A stretch of DNA of 64,000 nt from an uncultured Sutterella sp. (GTDB lineage: Bacteria > Pseudomonadota > Gammaproteobacteria > Burkholderiales > Burkholderiaceae_F), in the NCBI GenBank assembly GCA_949282745.1, contig CASDQM010000031.1, forward strand, positions 1 to 64,000. Direction: 5' to 3'. The first letter of the stretch is position 1, and every line of letters starts with the position of its first letter. This document shows, piece by piece, positions 1 through 8,260 of this stretch. Both the position numbers and the translations under genes were made by a program. The notes under the pieces are model-generated. The model was given only the letters and a program-made list of their open reading frames with translations. It was not told the origin of the DNA and ran no database searches.

Positions 1-260
1 CCGAAGGCGGAGAGGGCAAAGCCCTTGTTCCGCTGATGCTTAGAAAAGCGTATGTCCTTGTTGTTAAAGAACTAGTTTTCCAGACGAACGGTAACTGATG
101 AAGTCACGTGTCTAGGAAGCCTGAGGACATTATCGTTGCAGTCGTTGCGCCGGGAAGAGACTTAAAGATTGCCTTTCGTCACAAGAAAGCCGTCAATCCG
201 AAGAGGCGTGCGAAGGAAATTCCGTACAATGCAGGTTTTCTTGATTTCTTAAGGATAACG
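1..260. other. Non-coding leader upstream of ribB
   Basis: This stretch precedes the ribB start codon. Bases 7-33 can fold as a short hairpin (GCGGA and AGGGC arms pairing with GCCCT and TCCGC), possibly the 3' end of an upstream transcription unit. I looked for the conserved elements of an FMN riboswitch, which often precedes ribB, and did not see them. A GTG at 108 is in frame with ribB, but the extra 51 residues it would add do not resemble the RibB family. Confidence 0.4.
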
Positions 261-914
261 ATGGAAAAGACCGAACTGACGCTCGAAGACTTCGGACGCG
301 ATTCGATCGAACGCATGGAAAAGGCCCTCGAGCGCTTTGCGCGCGGGGAAGGCCTCTGCGTGGTGGACGACGAAGACCGTGAAAACGAGGGCGACCTCAT
401 TTTCAGCGCCGAACACCTCACCGAAGAACAGGTGGCGCAGATGATCCGCGACTGCTCGGGGATTGTGTGCGTGTGCCTCACGGAAGAAGCCTGTGACCGC
501 ATGGAACTTCCTCCGATGGTCGCGGACAACACCAATACGCAGGGCACCGCCTTCACGGTGGCGATCGAGGCCGCCGAAGGCGTGACGACGGGCGTGAGCG
601 CGCACGACCGGCTCCTCACGATCAAGGCCGCGGCCAACCCCGAAGGGAAGCCCTCGGACCTGCGCCGTCCCGGTCACGTCTATCCGCTTCGAGCGCGAAA
701 GGGCGGCACCCTCGTTCGCCGCGGACATACGGAATCCTCCATCGACCTCTGCCGTCTCTCGGGCCTTCATGAAGCCGGGGTGCTCTGCGAACTCATGAAC
801 CCCGACGGAACGATGATGCGCCTGCCCGAAGTGGCCCGCTACGCGAAGGACCACGACATGATGCTCATCTCGGTCGAGGACATCGTCGCCTACCGCCGCG
901 CCAAAGGGCTCTGA
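261..914 (+). CDS. ribB: 3,4-dihydroxy-2-butanone 4-phosphate synthase (RibB)
   Basis: Converts ribulose 5-phosphate to 3,4-dihydroxy-2-butanone 4-phosphate plus formate, the pentose branch of riboflavin synthesis in the cytoplasm. The 217-residue product matches the usual length of stand-alone RibB. Family signatures are visible: the acidic metal-binding stretch [15 protein letters not shown] near residues 36-50, the [13 protein letters not shown] segment and the HTES motif near the middle. There is no GTP cyclohydrolase II domain, so this is RibB and not a RibBA fusion. The ATG at 261 follows an AAGGA ribosome binding site at 251-255, so I prefer it to the in-frame GTG at 108. Flavin supply fits a window rich in flavoproteins, but no other riboflavin gene is present. 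Confidence 0.95.
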   Translation: MEKTELTLEDFGRDSIERMEKALERFARGEGLCVVDDEDRENEGDLIFSAEHLTEEQVAQMIRDCSGIVCVCLTEEACDRMELPPMVADNTNTQGTAFTVAIEAAEGVTTGVSAHDRLLTIKAAANPEGKPSDLRRPGHVYPLRARKGGTLVRRGHTESSIDLCRLSGLHEAGVLCELMNPDGTMMRLPEVARYAKDHDMMLISVEDIVAYRRAKGL

Positions 915-927
915 AAACGACCTGCCC

Positions 928-949
928 GCCGCCCGAACATTCGGGCGGC
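928..949 (+). terminator. Perfect inverted repeat after ribB
   Basis: GCCGCCCGAA (928-937) and TTCGGGCGGC (940-949) form a perfect 10-bp stem with a 2-nt spacer, 14 nt after the ribB stop. It lacks a following T tract, so it may be a weak terminator, an mRNA-stabilising hairpin, or an operator for the MerR gene that starts 50 nt downstream. Confidence 0.45.
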
Positions 950-998
950 AAAGTGCGAGAATGAGAGGCGACCGCATCTCTTTACCTCCAACTTCGTC

Positions 999-1412
999 AT
1001 GCGAATCAAAGAGCTCTCCCAACTCTCGGGGATGGCCGCTTCGGCCATCCGCTTCTATGAGGACGAAGGACTTCTTCCGCCCGTCCGCCGCAGCGACAAC
1101 GGCTACCGCAGCTACGGAAACGATCATGTGGAGCGTCTGCGCTTCATTCAGCGCTGCCGCTCGCTTGACATGTCGCTCGAAGACATCCGCAGGATGACGG
1201 GACTTCTCTTTCAGAACCTCGAGGCCGATCCCGACGAGGTGCACGACATCGTCGAGGAGCAGCTCGCCGTCGTCGACCGCCGCATCGCCGAACTCAACCT
1301 CATGCGGGGCGAACTCCTGTCGCTTCTCGACCGCTGCCACCACGGCCATCATCACGCCTCGGGCGAAGTCTGCGGCGTGGTCGACGCGCTTCGCCGTGAA
1401 ACCCAACCCTGA
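999..1412 (+). CDS. MerR-family transcriptional regulator, metal-responsive type
   Basis: A 137-residue MerR-family activator/repressor. The N-terminal winged helix-turn-helix is clear (MRIKELSQLSGMAASAIRFY, then the YEDEGLLPP segment), followed by a dimerisation helix around residues 80-115. The C-terminus is RCHHGHHHASGEVCG, a His-rich loop between two cysteines, resembling the metal-binding loop of ZntR/CadR/PbrR-type regulators. The conserved cysteine expected at the start of the dimerisation helix (about residue 79 in ZntR) is not visible; the equivalent region reads DPDEVHDIVEEQ. The inducing metal is therefore uncertain. No adjacent efflux pump is present; the neighbour is a small membrane protein starting 9 nt downstream, probably co-transcribed. 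Confidence 0.85.
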   Translation: MRIKELSQLSGMAASAIRFYEDEGLLPPVRRSDNGYRSYGNDHVERLRFIQRCRSLDMSLEDIRRMTGLLFQNLEADPDEVHDIVEEQLAVVDRRIAELNLMRGELLSLLDRCHHGHHHASGEVCGVVDALRRETQP

Positions 1413-1421
1413 CGATATTCC

Positions 1422-1919
1422 GTGCCCAAGAACACCACCGAACTCTTCGGATTGCTGAGTTTTCTCGCGATCCTCGCGCTCTTTTTGCATTCCGTCTGGA
1501 AGTTTTCGCGCCGCTTTCCGAACGCGGACGACCGCGCGCCCACGGGCGTCGACGGCGGACTTCTGCTTCTCATGACGGGGTGCGTCACGCTCACCGTCTG
1601 GTTTGCCGCGACGATCGCGGCCCGTGCGCCTCTCTACGCCTCTCTTTCGGGCGGAAAACTCCTGTGGGCGGCGCTGCCCGAGGCGCTTTCGGGCCTCGGC
1701 TTTCTCTGGGCGTCGCTTCGCATCGTGACGGGGCGAAAGCCCTCCGTCAAGACCGAGGTCGCTCTCGCGCTCCTTGCGGCGGGGCCCGTCGGCGCGGGCC
1801 TTCTTCCGGCGCTTCGCGGGGAGGCGGAGTGGGCGTTCACCCTCTCGATTTCAGTCTTTGCGCTTTGGGGAGCGTTTTACGTTCTTCGGAGCGTGCGCGC
1901 CCGCCACGTCTTCGGGTGA
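1422..1919 (+). CDS. Small polytopic membrane protein, function unknown
   Basis: A 165-residue very hydrophobic protein starting at GTG 1422, 9 nt after the MerR gene. I see about five possible membrane segments, near residues 7-25, 47-67, 80-100, 112-132 and 138-156, separated by short polar loops rich in Arg. I do not recognise a family. The tight spacing to the MerR gene suggests co-transcription, so it could be a target or partner of that regulator; this is inference. There is no clear ribosome binding site ahead of the GTG, which is consistent with translational coupling. Confidence 0.6.
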   Translation: MPKNTTELFGLLSFLAILALFLHSVWKFSRRFPNADDRAPTGVDGGLLLLMTGCVTLTVWFAATIAARAPLYASLSGGKLLWAALPEALSGLGFLWASLRIVTGRKPSVKTEVALALLAAGPVGAGLLPALRGEAEWAFTLSISVFALWGAFYVLRSVRARHVFG

Positions 1920-1935
1920 GCGCTTCCAAAACTCC

Positions 1936-1970
1936 AAAAACGAAGGGCCTCGGCGAAAACCGGGGCCCTT
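1936..1970 (-). terminator. Rho-independent terminator, minus strand (possibly bidirectional)
   Basis: AAGGGCCTCGG (1943-1953) pairs with CCGGGGCCCTT (1960-1970) around a GAAAA-containing loop. On the minus strand it is followed by a T run (A tract 1936-1940 on plus). It ends the lipoprotein gene at 1997-2383 and may also stop the convergent plus-strand gene ending at 1919. Confidence 0.75.
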
Positions 1971-1996
1971 GACGTTGTACGGTCGCAAAGGAAGTC

Positions 1997-2383
1997 TTAT
2001 TCCTTCACTTCGAAGGTTTCCTCTTCGCTCAGAAGACCGCCGCGGATCACCTGAACGGGACGCTGGCAGCGGAATTCGAGCCAGGCGGTGGAGGGGGCGG
2101 AGCCGTCTTCGTGCGCGTCCACGGCGCCCGAGAGCGGGAGCATGCCGAGCTCTTCGCGCTGGCAGATGTCGCGGGCGCGCTGCTGCAGGGCTTCGTTGAT
2201 CTGCGTCGCGCGAACGTTGCCCGGCCACTTGAAGTCGAGTCGCCAGACGTTGCCGACGACGTTGGAGAGGCGTTCTTCGCGGCCCGCGAAATTGCGGCTT
2301 TCTTCTTTGATGGCCTGACAGCCCGTCAGGGCCGTGAGAGCGACAAGGCTGAGGAGAATCGGTGCGGTGAGGCTTTTGCGCAT
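1997..2383 (-). CDS. Small lipoprotein of unknown function
   Basis: A 128-residue protein beginning MRKSLTAPILLSLVALTA and followed by a lipobox LTGC, so it is a predicted lipoprotein of the cell envelope. The reading frame is open further upstream, but those codons give Pro/Arg-rich sequence with no signal peptide; the start at 2383 puts the signal peptide at the N-terminus. The mature part is soluble and contains one more conserved-looking cysteine near the C-terminus (EFRCQRPVQ) and a patch NVWRLDFKWPGN. I do not recognise the family. It stands alone between a terminator and the divergent ccm operon. Confidence 0.7.
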   Translation of the reverse strand: MRKSLTAPILLSLVALTALTGCQAIKEESRNFAGREERLSNVVGNVWRLDFKWPGNVRATQINEALQQRARDICQREELGMLPLSGAVDAHEDGSAPSTAWLEFRCQRPVQVIRGGLLSEEETFEVKE

Positions 2384-2775
2384 GACGTGAAAAAGTGGGT
2401 TCAAAAAAGGGCGGCCTCGTCGCCGCCGGAATCCGAACATTGTACTTCGGTCGGCCTCTTTAGGGAGCGAAGGATTTGCAACGAGTCGAAAAGGGGGACG
2501 GGGCGGGGGCGAGGCGCCGGCGGAGAAATTCTTAGGGAAAGGAGAGGGACTCCGAGGGGGCGGAGTGCTCCTTGAAAAGCGTTGCGGCACCGTGGAATTT
2601 GTTGATGAAAACCACGCCGAACGCCTACGGGGGAGCGCCGATTTATAAGGAAACCTTAATTTCCCCGAACTAGACTCCTTGGCCATAGAATCGGCCTTCC
2701 GAGCCGAGAGCGGACGGGGCTCAGCCCCGCCGAAAACAAGAATCCACCCTTTACCTCAAAACGAAACGATACTCA
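2384..2775. other. Divergent intergenic region upstream of the ccm operon
   Basis: A 392-nt region without a convincing gene between the divergent lipoprotein and ccmA. It holds a dyad TAAGG-AAA-CCTTA at 2646-2658 in its most AT-rich part, which could be an operator or promoter region for ccm. A small hairpin CGGGGC-TCA-GCCCCG lies at 2715-2729 in what is probably the ccm leader. I could not identify a good sigma-70 -35/-10 pair. Confidence 0.4.
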
Positions 2776-3477
2776 ATGAGCGCATTGATCGAAGTCTCGG
2801 GTCTCACCTGCGAACGCGGGGAAAGAACCCTGTTCGAGGGGCTTTCCTTCTCCGTGGAAGCCGGCACGCTCGTGCGCATTGCCGGATCGAACGGCGCGGG
2901 CAAAACGACGCTTCTGCGTCTGATGACCGGGCTCATGCGCCCCGTTGAGGGCGAAGTCCGCTGGCGCGGCACGCCCGTGCAGAAGGCCGCGCAGGACTTC
3001 TGGAAGGAGCTCTGCTACATCGGCCACCGAAACGGCGTCAAGGACGACCTTTCGGTCCTCGAAAACGTTCTCCTCAACGCCCGCATCGCTTCGCTTTCCG
3101 TCACGGAAGAGGAGGCGCTCGACGCGCTCGACGCCGTGGGTCTCTCGGAATTCCTCGAAGTGCCCGCGGGTCAGCTCTCGCAGGGGCAGCGCCGCCGCGT
3201 GGCGCTCGCGCGCCTCTGGCTCTCCCGCTCGGTCGCGCTCTGGGTGCTCGACGAACCCTTCACGGCGCTCGACGTCAAGGGCGTGGCGCGTCTTGCGAAG
3301 CTCATCGGCGAACACGTCGAAGAGGGCGGCATCGTCATGCTCGTCACGCATCAGGAAGTGCCCGTCGAAAACGCGCGCCTCATGGTGATCGAACCCGAAC
3401 GCTGGTCGCCGAGAAAGCGCACCGCCGTCGAAGCGGCGCTCGACGATGAAGCGGCGCAGAATGCCGAGCCGGTCTGA
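2776..3477 (+). CDS. ccmA: Haem exporter / cytochrome c maturation ATPase CcmA
   Basis: ATP-binding subunit of the CcmABCD complex. ATP hydrolysis by CcmA releases haem-loaded CcmE from CcmC in System I cytochrome c maturation; the protein lies on the cytoplasmic face of the membrane. Visible motifs are Walker A GSNGAGKTT (about residues 37-45), the ABC signature LSQGQRRRVALAR (about 134), Walker B LWVLDEP (about 155) and the switch histidine in VTHQ. At 233 residues it is slightly longer than E. coli CcmA, with a charged C-terminal tail. It is the first gene of a nine-gene ccm operon; ccmB follows after 11 nt. Confidence 0.96.
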   Translation: MSALIEVSGLTCERGERTLFEGLSFSVEAGTLVRIAGSNGAGKTTLLRLMTGLMRPVEGEVRWRGTPVQKAAQDFWKELCYIGHRNGVKDDLSVLENVLLNARIASLSVTEEEALDALDAVGLSEFLEVPAGQLSQGQRRRVALARLWLSRSVALWVLDEPFTALDVKGVARLAKLIGEHVEEGGIVMLVTHQEVPVENARLMVIEPERWSPRKRTAVEAALDDEAAQNAEPV

Positions 3478-3488
3478 GGAGAGAAATC

Positions 3489-4157
3489 ATGTGGCAGCTC
3501 TTTCTCACCATTCTTCGCCGTGACCTGATGCTTGCGCTTCGCCGCAAGTCCGACCTCGCTCAGGTGATCTTCTTCTTCGCCGTCGTCGTGACGCTCGTGC
3601 CTCTGGGCGTGGGCGCCGAAACGAATACGCTTCGCGCGATCGCGCCTGGCGTCGTGTGGGTGGCGGCGCTTCTTGCGGCCCTTCTGTCGCTTCCGCGCAT
3701 GTTCGCGGCGGACTTCGCCGACGGCACGCTCGAGCAGATGCTCGTCGCCGCGGAACCCCTTCCGGTCATCGTGTTTGCGAAGGTCATCGCGCACTGGCTC
3801 GTCACGGGCGTGCCGATGACGGTCTTCGCGGCCCTTTTCGGCGTGATGTTCGACCTGTCGCTTGACGTGACGCTCGTCCTCGTCGCGAGTCTCGCGGTGG
3901 GGACCCCGATTCTGAGCTTCATCGGCGCGATCGGCGCGGCGCTTACGCTCGGCCTTCGCGCGGGCGGGGTGCTTACGAGCCTCCTCGTCTTGCCGCTCTA
4001 CATTCCGGTTCTGATTTTCGGTTCGGGCGCGGCTTCGGCCGTCGCCGTCTCGATGAGCCCCACGGCGCATTTCCTCATCGTGGGCGGTCTCACGCTTGCG
4101 ACGGCGGCGCTGAGTCCGATGGCGGTCTCTGCGGCGCTTCGCATCGCCGAACAATGA
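3489..4157 (+). CDS. ccmB: Cytochrome c maturation membrane subunit CcmB
   Basis: Integral membrane partner of CcmA in the CcmABCD ABC-type complex. The 222-residue product has about six hydrophobic segments and the family length. The N-terminal RRDLMLALRRKSDLAQ and the ADFADGTLEQM segment near residue 77 are typical of CcmB. It starts at ATG 3489 with a GAGGAGA ribosome binding site at 3476-3482, which overlaps the ccmA stop region, and is followed by ccmC after 27 nt. Confidence 0.95.
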   Translation: MWQLFLTILRRDLMLALRRKSDLAQVIFFFAVVVTLVPLGVGAETNTLRAIAPGVVWVAALLAALLSLPRMFAADFADGTLEQMLVAAEPLPVIVFAKVIAHWLVTGVPMTVFAALFGVMFDLSLDVTLVLVASLAVGTPILSFIGAIGAALTLGLRAGGVLTSLLVLPLYIPVLIFGSGAASAVAVSMSPTAHFLIVGGLTLATAALSPMAVSAALRIAEQ

Positions 4158-4184
4158 TTTCTCAAACTCCTGGGTGAGCCATTT

Positions 4185-4910
4185 ATGTCGATTACGAGTC
4201 CTGAAGGCTTCTACCGTGCGGCGGGCAAGTGCATCACGCCCCTCATGGTCCTCGGCCTCCTTCTCTTTGTCGTCGGTTTCTACATGGGCTTCTTCGAGTG
4301 CCCGATCGACTACAAGCAGGGGAATTCCTACCGCATCATCTTCATTCACGTCTCCGCCGCGTGGATGTCGATGCTCCTCTACATCCTGATGGCCGTCTGC
4401 TCGGCGATCGGTTTGCTGCGCAACAGCCGGCTCTCCTTCATCCTCTCGCAGGCGATGGCCCCGACGGGTGCGCTCCTCTGCTTCATCGCGCTCTTCTCGG
4501 GCGCCTTCTGGGGCCGTCCCACCTGGGGCACCTACTGGGTCTGGGACGCCCGTCTGACGTCGGCCCTCATCCTCTTCTTCCTCTATCTCGGCTTCATGGC
4601 GCTTCACACCGCGATCGACGACAAGCGCCGCGCCGACCGCGCCGCGTCCGTGATCTCGATCGTCGGCGTCATCAACGTGCCGATCATCTACTTCTCGGTG
4701 CAGTGGTGGAACACGCTGCATCAGGGTGCCTCGATCACGACCAAGGGTTCGTCCATGGCCGAAATCATGCTCTACACGCTTCTCGTCATGGTCGCGGCGG
4801 GCATGTGCTACGGGACGGCCGCCGTGCTCTCGCGGGCCCGCACGATCATTCTTGAACGCGAACGCCGCAGCGACTGGGCGCTCGAAGCCGCCAAGGGAGG
4901 CAAACTGTGA
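4185..4910 (+). CDS. ccmC: Haem-handling membrane protein CcmC
   Basis: Loads haem onto CcmE on the periplasmic side. The 241-residue protein has about six membrane helices. The tryptophan-rich WWD motif WGRPTWGTYWVWDARLT starts near residue 109, and the two haem-ligand histidines of the family are seen in HVSAAWM (about residue 55) and TLHQG (about residue 179). Its stop overlaps the GTG start of ccmD in a GTGA, indicating translational coupling. Confidence 0.96.
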   Translation: MSITSPEGFYRAAGKCITPLMVLGLLLFVVGFYMGFFECPIDYKQGNSYRIIFIHVSAAWMSMLLYILMAVCSAIGLLRNSRLSFILSQAMAPTGALLCFIALFSGAFWGRPTWGTYWVWDARLTSALILFFLYLGFMALHTAIDDKRRADRAASVISIVGVINVPIIYFSVQWWNTLHQGASITTKGSSMAEIMLYTLLVMVAAGMCYGTAAVLSRARTIILERERRSDWALEAAKGGKL

Positions 4911-5092
4911 ACTGGGCAAGCTTTTCCGACTTCCTGACCATGAACGGTCACGGCTTTTACGTGTGGTGCGCCTACGGGGCGCTCCTCATCGGGGTCGTCG
5001 CCGAACTGATTTCTCTCAAGCGTCGCCGCGGGGCCATTCTCACCCGTCTGCGCCGCGAAGCCCGCAACCGCAATCTTGAAAAGGGGAACTGA
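4907..5092 (+). CDS. ccmD: Haem exporter accessory protein CcmD
   Basis: A 61-residue single-span membrane protein that stabilises CcmABC and helps release holo-CcmE. It shows the family pattern: a short N-terminal stretch with GHGFYVWCAYG, one membrane helix (about residues 17-35), then a basic tail rich in Arg and Lys. The start is GTG 4907, overlapping the ccmC stop, and ccmE begins 4 nt after its stop. Confidence 0.92.
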   Translation: MNWASFSDFLTMNGHGFYVWCAYGALLIGVVAELISLKRRRGAILTRLRREARNRNLEKGN

Positions 5093-5095
5093 TCC

Positions 5096-5575
5096 ATGGA
5101 TTCCAAGACCAAAAAACTCGCCCTGATCGGCGCCGCCGTCGTGGTGGTGGGCGCGGGCGTGACGATGGCCCTGCAGGCCTTCAACGAAAACCTCGTCTTC
5201 TTCTTCTCGCCCACGCAGGTGGCCGCGAAGGAAGCCCCGGAAGGCCGCACCTTCCGTTTGGGCGGCGTCGTCGAACCCGGTTCGGTCGAACGCCAGAAGG
5301 ACGGCGTGACGGTCACCTTCAAGATCACCGACACGGCGCAGAGCGTGCCCGTTCTCTACAGGGGCATTCTCCCCGACCTCTTCTCCGAAGGGCAGGGCGT
5401 CGTGGCGCAGGGCAAGCTCGACTCGGCCGGTCTTTTCACCGCCTCCGAAGTGCTTGCCAAGCACGACGAAAACTACATGCCGCCCGAGGCCGCCAAGGCG
5501 CTTGAAGACGCCCACAAGGCCGGCGTGGCGAAGAAGGCCGCCGAAGAGGCCGCCAAACAGAACGTCAAGTCCTAA
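5096..5575 (+). CDS. ccmE: Periplasmic haem chaperone CcmE
   Basis: Binds haem covalently in the periplasm and hands it to CcmF. The 159-residue protein has an N-terminal membrane anchor (about residues 8-28), an OB-fold beta-barrel and a flexible C-terminal tail. The haem-attachment histidine is in AKHDENYMP at residue 123. The tail after it is Lys/Ala-rich. It starts 4 nt after ccmD. A 141-nt gap with a hairpin separates it from ccmF. Confidence 0.95.
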   Translation: MDSKTKKLALIGAAVVVVGAGVTMALQAFNENLVFFFSPTQVAAKEAPEGRTFRLGGVVEPGSVERQKDGVTVTFKITDTAQSVPVLYRGILPDLFSEGQGVVAQGKLDSAGLFTASEVLAKHDENYMPPEAAKALEDAHKAGVAKKAAEEAAKQNVKS

Positions 5576-5610
5576 GCCGCAGGCCTCGGACCTGACACCC
5601 AACAGGCGCA

Positions 5611-5645
5611 GGGTCGGCCCGTTTCGGGACCGGCCCCTTTTGGGA
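5611..5645 (+). terminator. Hairpin with T run inside the ccm operon (ccmE-ccmF gap)
   Basis: GGGTCGGCCC (5611-5620) can pair with GGGACCGGCCC (5626-5636), with one mismatch and one G-U pair, followed by CTTTT. It looks like a partial terminator or attenuator that could lower ccmF-I expression relative to ccmA-E, or an mRNA processing point. Confidence 0.45.
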
Positions 5646-5716
5646 TTGAGGAGGCCCCGCTTGAAAGTCTCCTCGGACGAGTTTCCAAACTCTTTTTATT
5701 CACCGGAGATACACAA

Positions 5717-7684
5717 GTGATTCCTGAAATCGGTCACTTTGCACTCATCCTCTGCCTGGCGCTCTCGATCGTCCAGGGGGTGGTGCCCCTCATCGGCGCG
5801 GCCAAGGGCAACCGCGCGCTGATGGCGGTGGCGCGGCCCGCGGCGATCGCGAACGCCCTCTTTGGCACGATTGCGTTCGGCTGTCTGGCGTATTCGTTCT
5901 ACGTCTCGGATTTTTCCGTCCTCAACGTGGCGAACAACTCCAACTCGATGCTGCCTTGGTACTACAAGGTCGCCGCCACCTGGGGCAGCCACGAAGGCTC
6001 GATCCTCTTCTGGGTCGTGACGCTCGGCTGGTGGTCCGCCGCGGTCGCCTTCTCTGCGAAGAAGCTTCCCGCCGAAATGACGGCGCGCGTCACGGGCGTG
6101 ATGGGGCTCGTCGCCATGGGGTTCCTCACCTTCATGCTCTTTACGTCGAACCCCTTCCTGCGCCTCTTCCCGGCGCCCGCCGAAGGCGCGGACCTGAATC
6201 CGCTGCTGCAGGACCCGGGGATGGTCTTCCATCCGCCGCTTCTCTACCTCGGCTATGTGGGCTTCTCGGTGCCGTTCGCCTTCGCGATCGCCGCGCTCAT
6301 CTCGGGCCGTCTTGACGCCGCCTGGGCGCGCTGGATGCGCCCCTGGACGACGGCCGCCTGGATTCTCCTCACGCTCGGCATCGCGCTCGGCTCCTACTGG
6401 GCCTACTACGAACTCGGCTGGGGCGGCTGGTGGTTCTGGGACCCGGTCGAAAACTCCTCCTTCATGCCGTGGCTGACGGGCACCGCCCTCATCCACTCGC
6501 TCGCCGTGACGGAAAAGCGCGGGTGCTTCCGCATCTGGACGGTGCTCCTCGCGATCCTCACGTTCTCGCTATCGCTTCTCGGGACCTTCCTCGTTCGCTC
6601 GGGCGTTCTCACCTCGGTGCACGCCTTCGCGACCGATCCGGAGCGCGGTCTCTTCATTCTCGCCTTCCTGATCATCGTGATCGGGCTCTCGTTCCTCCTC
6701 TTTGCCTGGCGCGCCCCGACGGTGGGCCTCGGCGGGAACTTCGGGATGATCTCGCGCGAATCGATGCTCCTCGTCAACAACGTTCTCCTCGTCGTGGCGA
6801 TGGGCGCGGTCCTGCTCGGCACGCTCTATCCGCTCTTCCTCGACGCCCTGAACGCGGGCAAGATCTCGGTCGGGCCTCCTTACTTTGACGCCGTCTTCGG
6901 ACCCCTGATGCTCCCGCTCGTCTTCCTCATGGGCGTGGGTCCGCTCGCGCGCTGGAAGGAAGCCGATCCGAAGCAGCTTGCGAAGTCGCTTCTCTGGGCG
7001 ATCGTAGTTTCGCTCGTCCTCGGCGCCGCCGTTCCGCTCCTCATGGGCGAATGGAGCAACTGGGTGTTCGTGGGCTGCTCGCTTGCCTTCTTCGTCGTCT
7101 TCGGCGCCGTCGAAGCCTTCCGTCAGCAGATCCGCCACGGCGAAGGCAGCGTCGTCTCGAAGCTTCTTCGTCAGCCGCGCGCCTATTGGGGCATGCACAT
7201 CGCCCACATCGGCGTGGCCGTCTTCATCATCGGCGTCGCGCTCGTCAAGGGCTATCAGTCCGAACGCGACGTGCAGATGTTCGTGGGCGAAAGCGTGACG
7301 GTCGCGGGCTACACCTTCGAATTCAAGGGCGTGACGAGCACGCGCGGCGCGAACTACACCGCCGACCGCGGCGAATTCGTGCTCTCGCGCGACGGCAAGG
7401 TTCTGGAAACCCTGCACCCGGAAAAGCGCAAGTACTTCAGCTCGAACTCCATGCCGATGACCGAAGCTGCGATCCGTCACTCGATCACGGGCGACGTCTA
7501 CGTGAGCCTCGGCGTTCCGACTTCGGACGGCGGCTGGGTGGTCCGCGCTTATTCGAAGCCCTACGTGACCTGGATCTGGTTCGGCTGCATCATCATGAGC
7601 ATCGGCGGGCTCTGGGCCGCTTCGGACCGTCGCTTCCGCTCGAAGAAGCGCAAGGACGCCAAGACGCAGGCCGCTGCCGCCTAA
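5717..7684 (+). CDS. ccmF: Cytochrome c haem lyase subunit CcmF
   Basis: Core of the haem lyase that transfers haem from CcmE to apocytochrome CxxCH motifs. The 655-residue polytopic protein has the usual family length. The WWD motif WGGWWFWDPVENSSFMPWL starts near residue 235, and the large periplasmic loop before the last membrane helix is present (about residues 520-620). It starts at GTG 5717 with a GGAG site at 5705; the N-terminus MIPEIGHFALILCLALS resembles the family start. ccmG follows after 42 nt. Confidence 0.96.
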   Translation: MIPEIGHFALILCLALSIVQGVVPLIGAAKGNRALMAVARPAAIANALFGTIAFGCLAYSFYVSDFSVLNVANNSNSMLPWYYKVAATWGSHEGSILFWVVTLGWWSAAVAFSAKKLPAEMTARVTGVMGLVAMGFLTFMLFTSNPFLRLFPAPAEGADLNPLLQDPGMVFHPPLLYLGYVGFSVPFAFAIAALISGRLDAAWARWMRPWTTAAWILLTLGIALGSYWAYYELGWGGWWFWDPVENSSFMPWLTGTALIHSLAVTEKRGCFRIWTVLLAILTFSLSLLGTFLVRSGVLTSVHAFATDPERGLFILAFLIIVIGLSFLLFAWRAPTVGLGGNFGMISRESMLLVNNVLLVVAMGAVLLGTLYPLFLDALNAGKISVGPPYFDAVFGPLMLPLVFLMGVGPLARWKEADPKQLAKSLLWAIVVSLVLGAAVPLLMGEWSNWVFVGCSLAFFVVFGAVEAFRQQIRHGEGSVVSKLLRQPRAYWGMHIAHIGVAVFIIGVALVKGYQSERDVQMFVGESVTVAGYTFEFKGVTSTRGANYTADRGEFVLSRDGKVLETLHPEKRKYFSSNSMPMTEAAIRHSITGDVYVSLGVPTSDGGWVVRAYSKPYVTWIWFGCIIMSIGGLWAASDRRFRSKKRKDAKTQAAAA

Positions 7685-7726
7685 ACGGATGAATCGGGGC
7701 GGTGCCGCCGCCCCAAGGAAACTGAC

Positions 7727-8260
7727 ATGAAAGCGAAATTTCTCATTCCCTTCGGCATCTTCATCGTGCTTGCCGGGTTCCTCTTCAAGGGCCTCTATCT
7801 CGACCCGCGGACCCTTCCGTCGGTTCTGATCAACAAGGAATTGCCGCCCTTTGAACTGCCCACCCTGTGGGATCCCAACACCACCTTCAAGACCGAAGAC
7901 ATGAAGGGCAAGGTCTGGATGCTCAACGTCTGGGCCACCTGGTGCGTTCCCTGCAAGCAGGAACACCCCTACATGGTGAACCTCAAGCGCCGCGGCCTCA
8001 AGACCCCGATCATCGGCTTCGTCTACAAGGACAACACCGGCGCCGCCGCGCAGATGCTCAAGACCTCGGGCAACCCGTACGACAACGTCATCTACGAAAC
8101 GAAGAACAAGGTCGGCATCGACCTCGGCGTCACGGGCGTGCCGGAAACCTTCATCATCGACAAGAAGGGCGTCATCCGCGCCAAGGTGAGCTATCCGATC
8201 CAGGACGAAATCTGGTTTGACCAGATGAAGCCCCTGATCGACAAACTGGAGGCCGAATGA
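7727..8260 (+). CDS. ccmG: Thiol:disulfide interchange protein CcmG (DsbE)
   Basis: Membrane-anchored periplasmic thioredoxin-like protein that keeps apocytochrome and CcmH cysteines reduced. It is 177 residues with an N-terminal signal-anchor (about residues 4-24), the active site WCVPC (Cys73 and Cys76) and the cis-proline region GVTGVPETFIID typical of CcmG. An AAGGAAA site precedes ATG 7727. Its stop overlaps the ATG of ccmH. Confidence 0.95.
   Translation: MKAKFLIPFGIFIVLAGFLFKGLYLDPRTLPSVLINKELPPFELPTLWDPNTTFKTEDMKGKVWMLNVWATWCVPCKQEHPYMVNLKRRGLKTPIIGFVYKDNTGAAAQMLKTSGNPYDNVIYETKNKVGIDLGVTGVPETFIIDKKGVIRAKVSYPIQDEIWFDQMKPLIDKLEAE

Noticed and set aside
108..260. N-terminal extension of RibB from GTG 108
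   Set aside because: The ATG at 261 has a strong AAGGA site, gives the normal 217-residue RibB, and the extra residues are not RibB-like.
1..260. FMN riboswitch ahead of ribB
   Set aside because: The conserved sequence elements of the RFN motif are not present in the 260 nt available.
3351..4919. Long minus-strand frame opposite ccmB-ccmC
   Set aside because: Shadow of the ccm genes; the product is an unstructured charged sequence.
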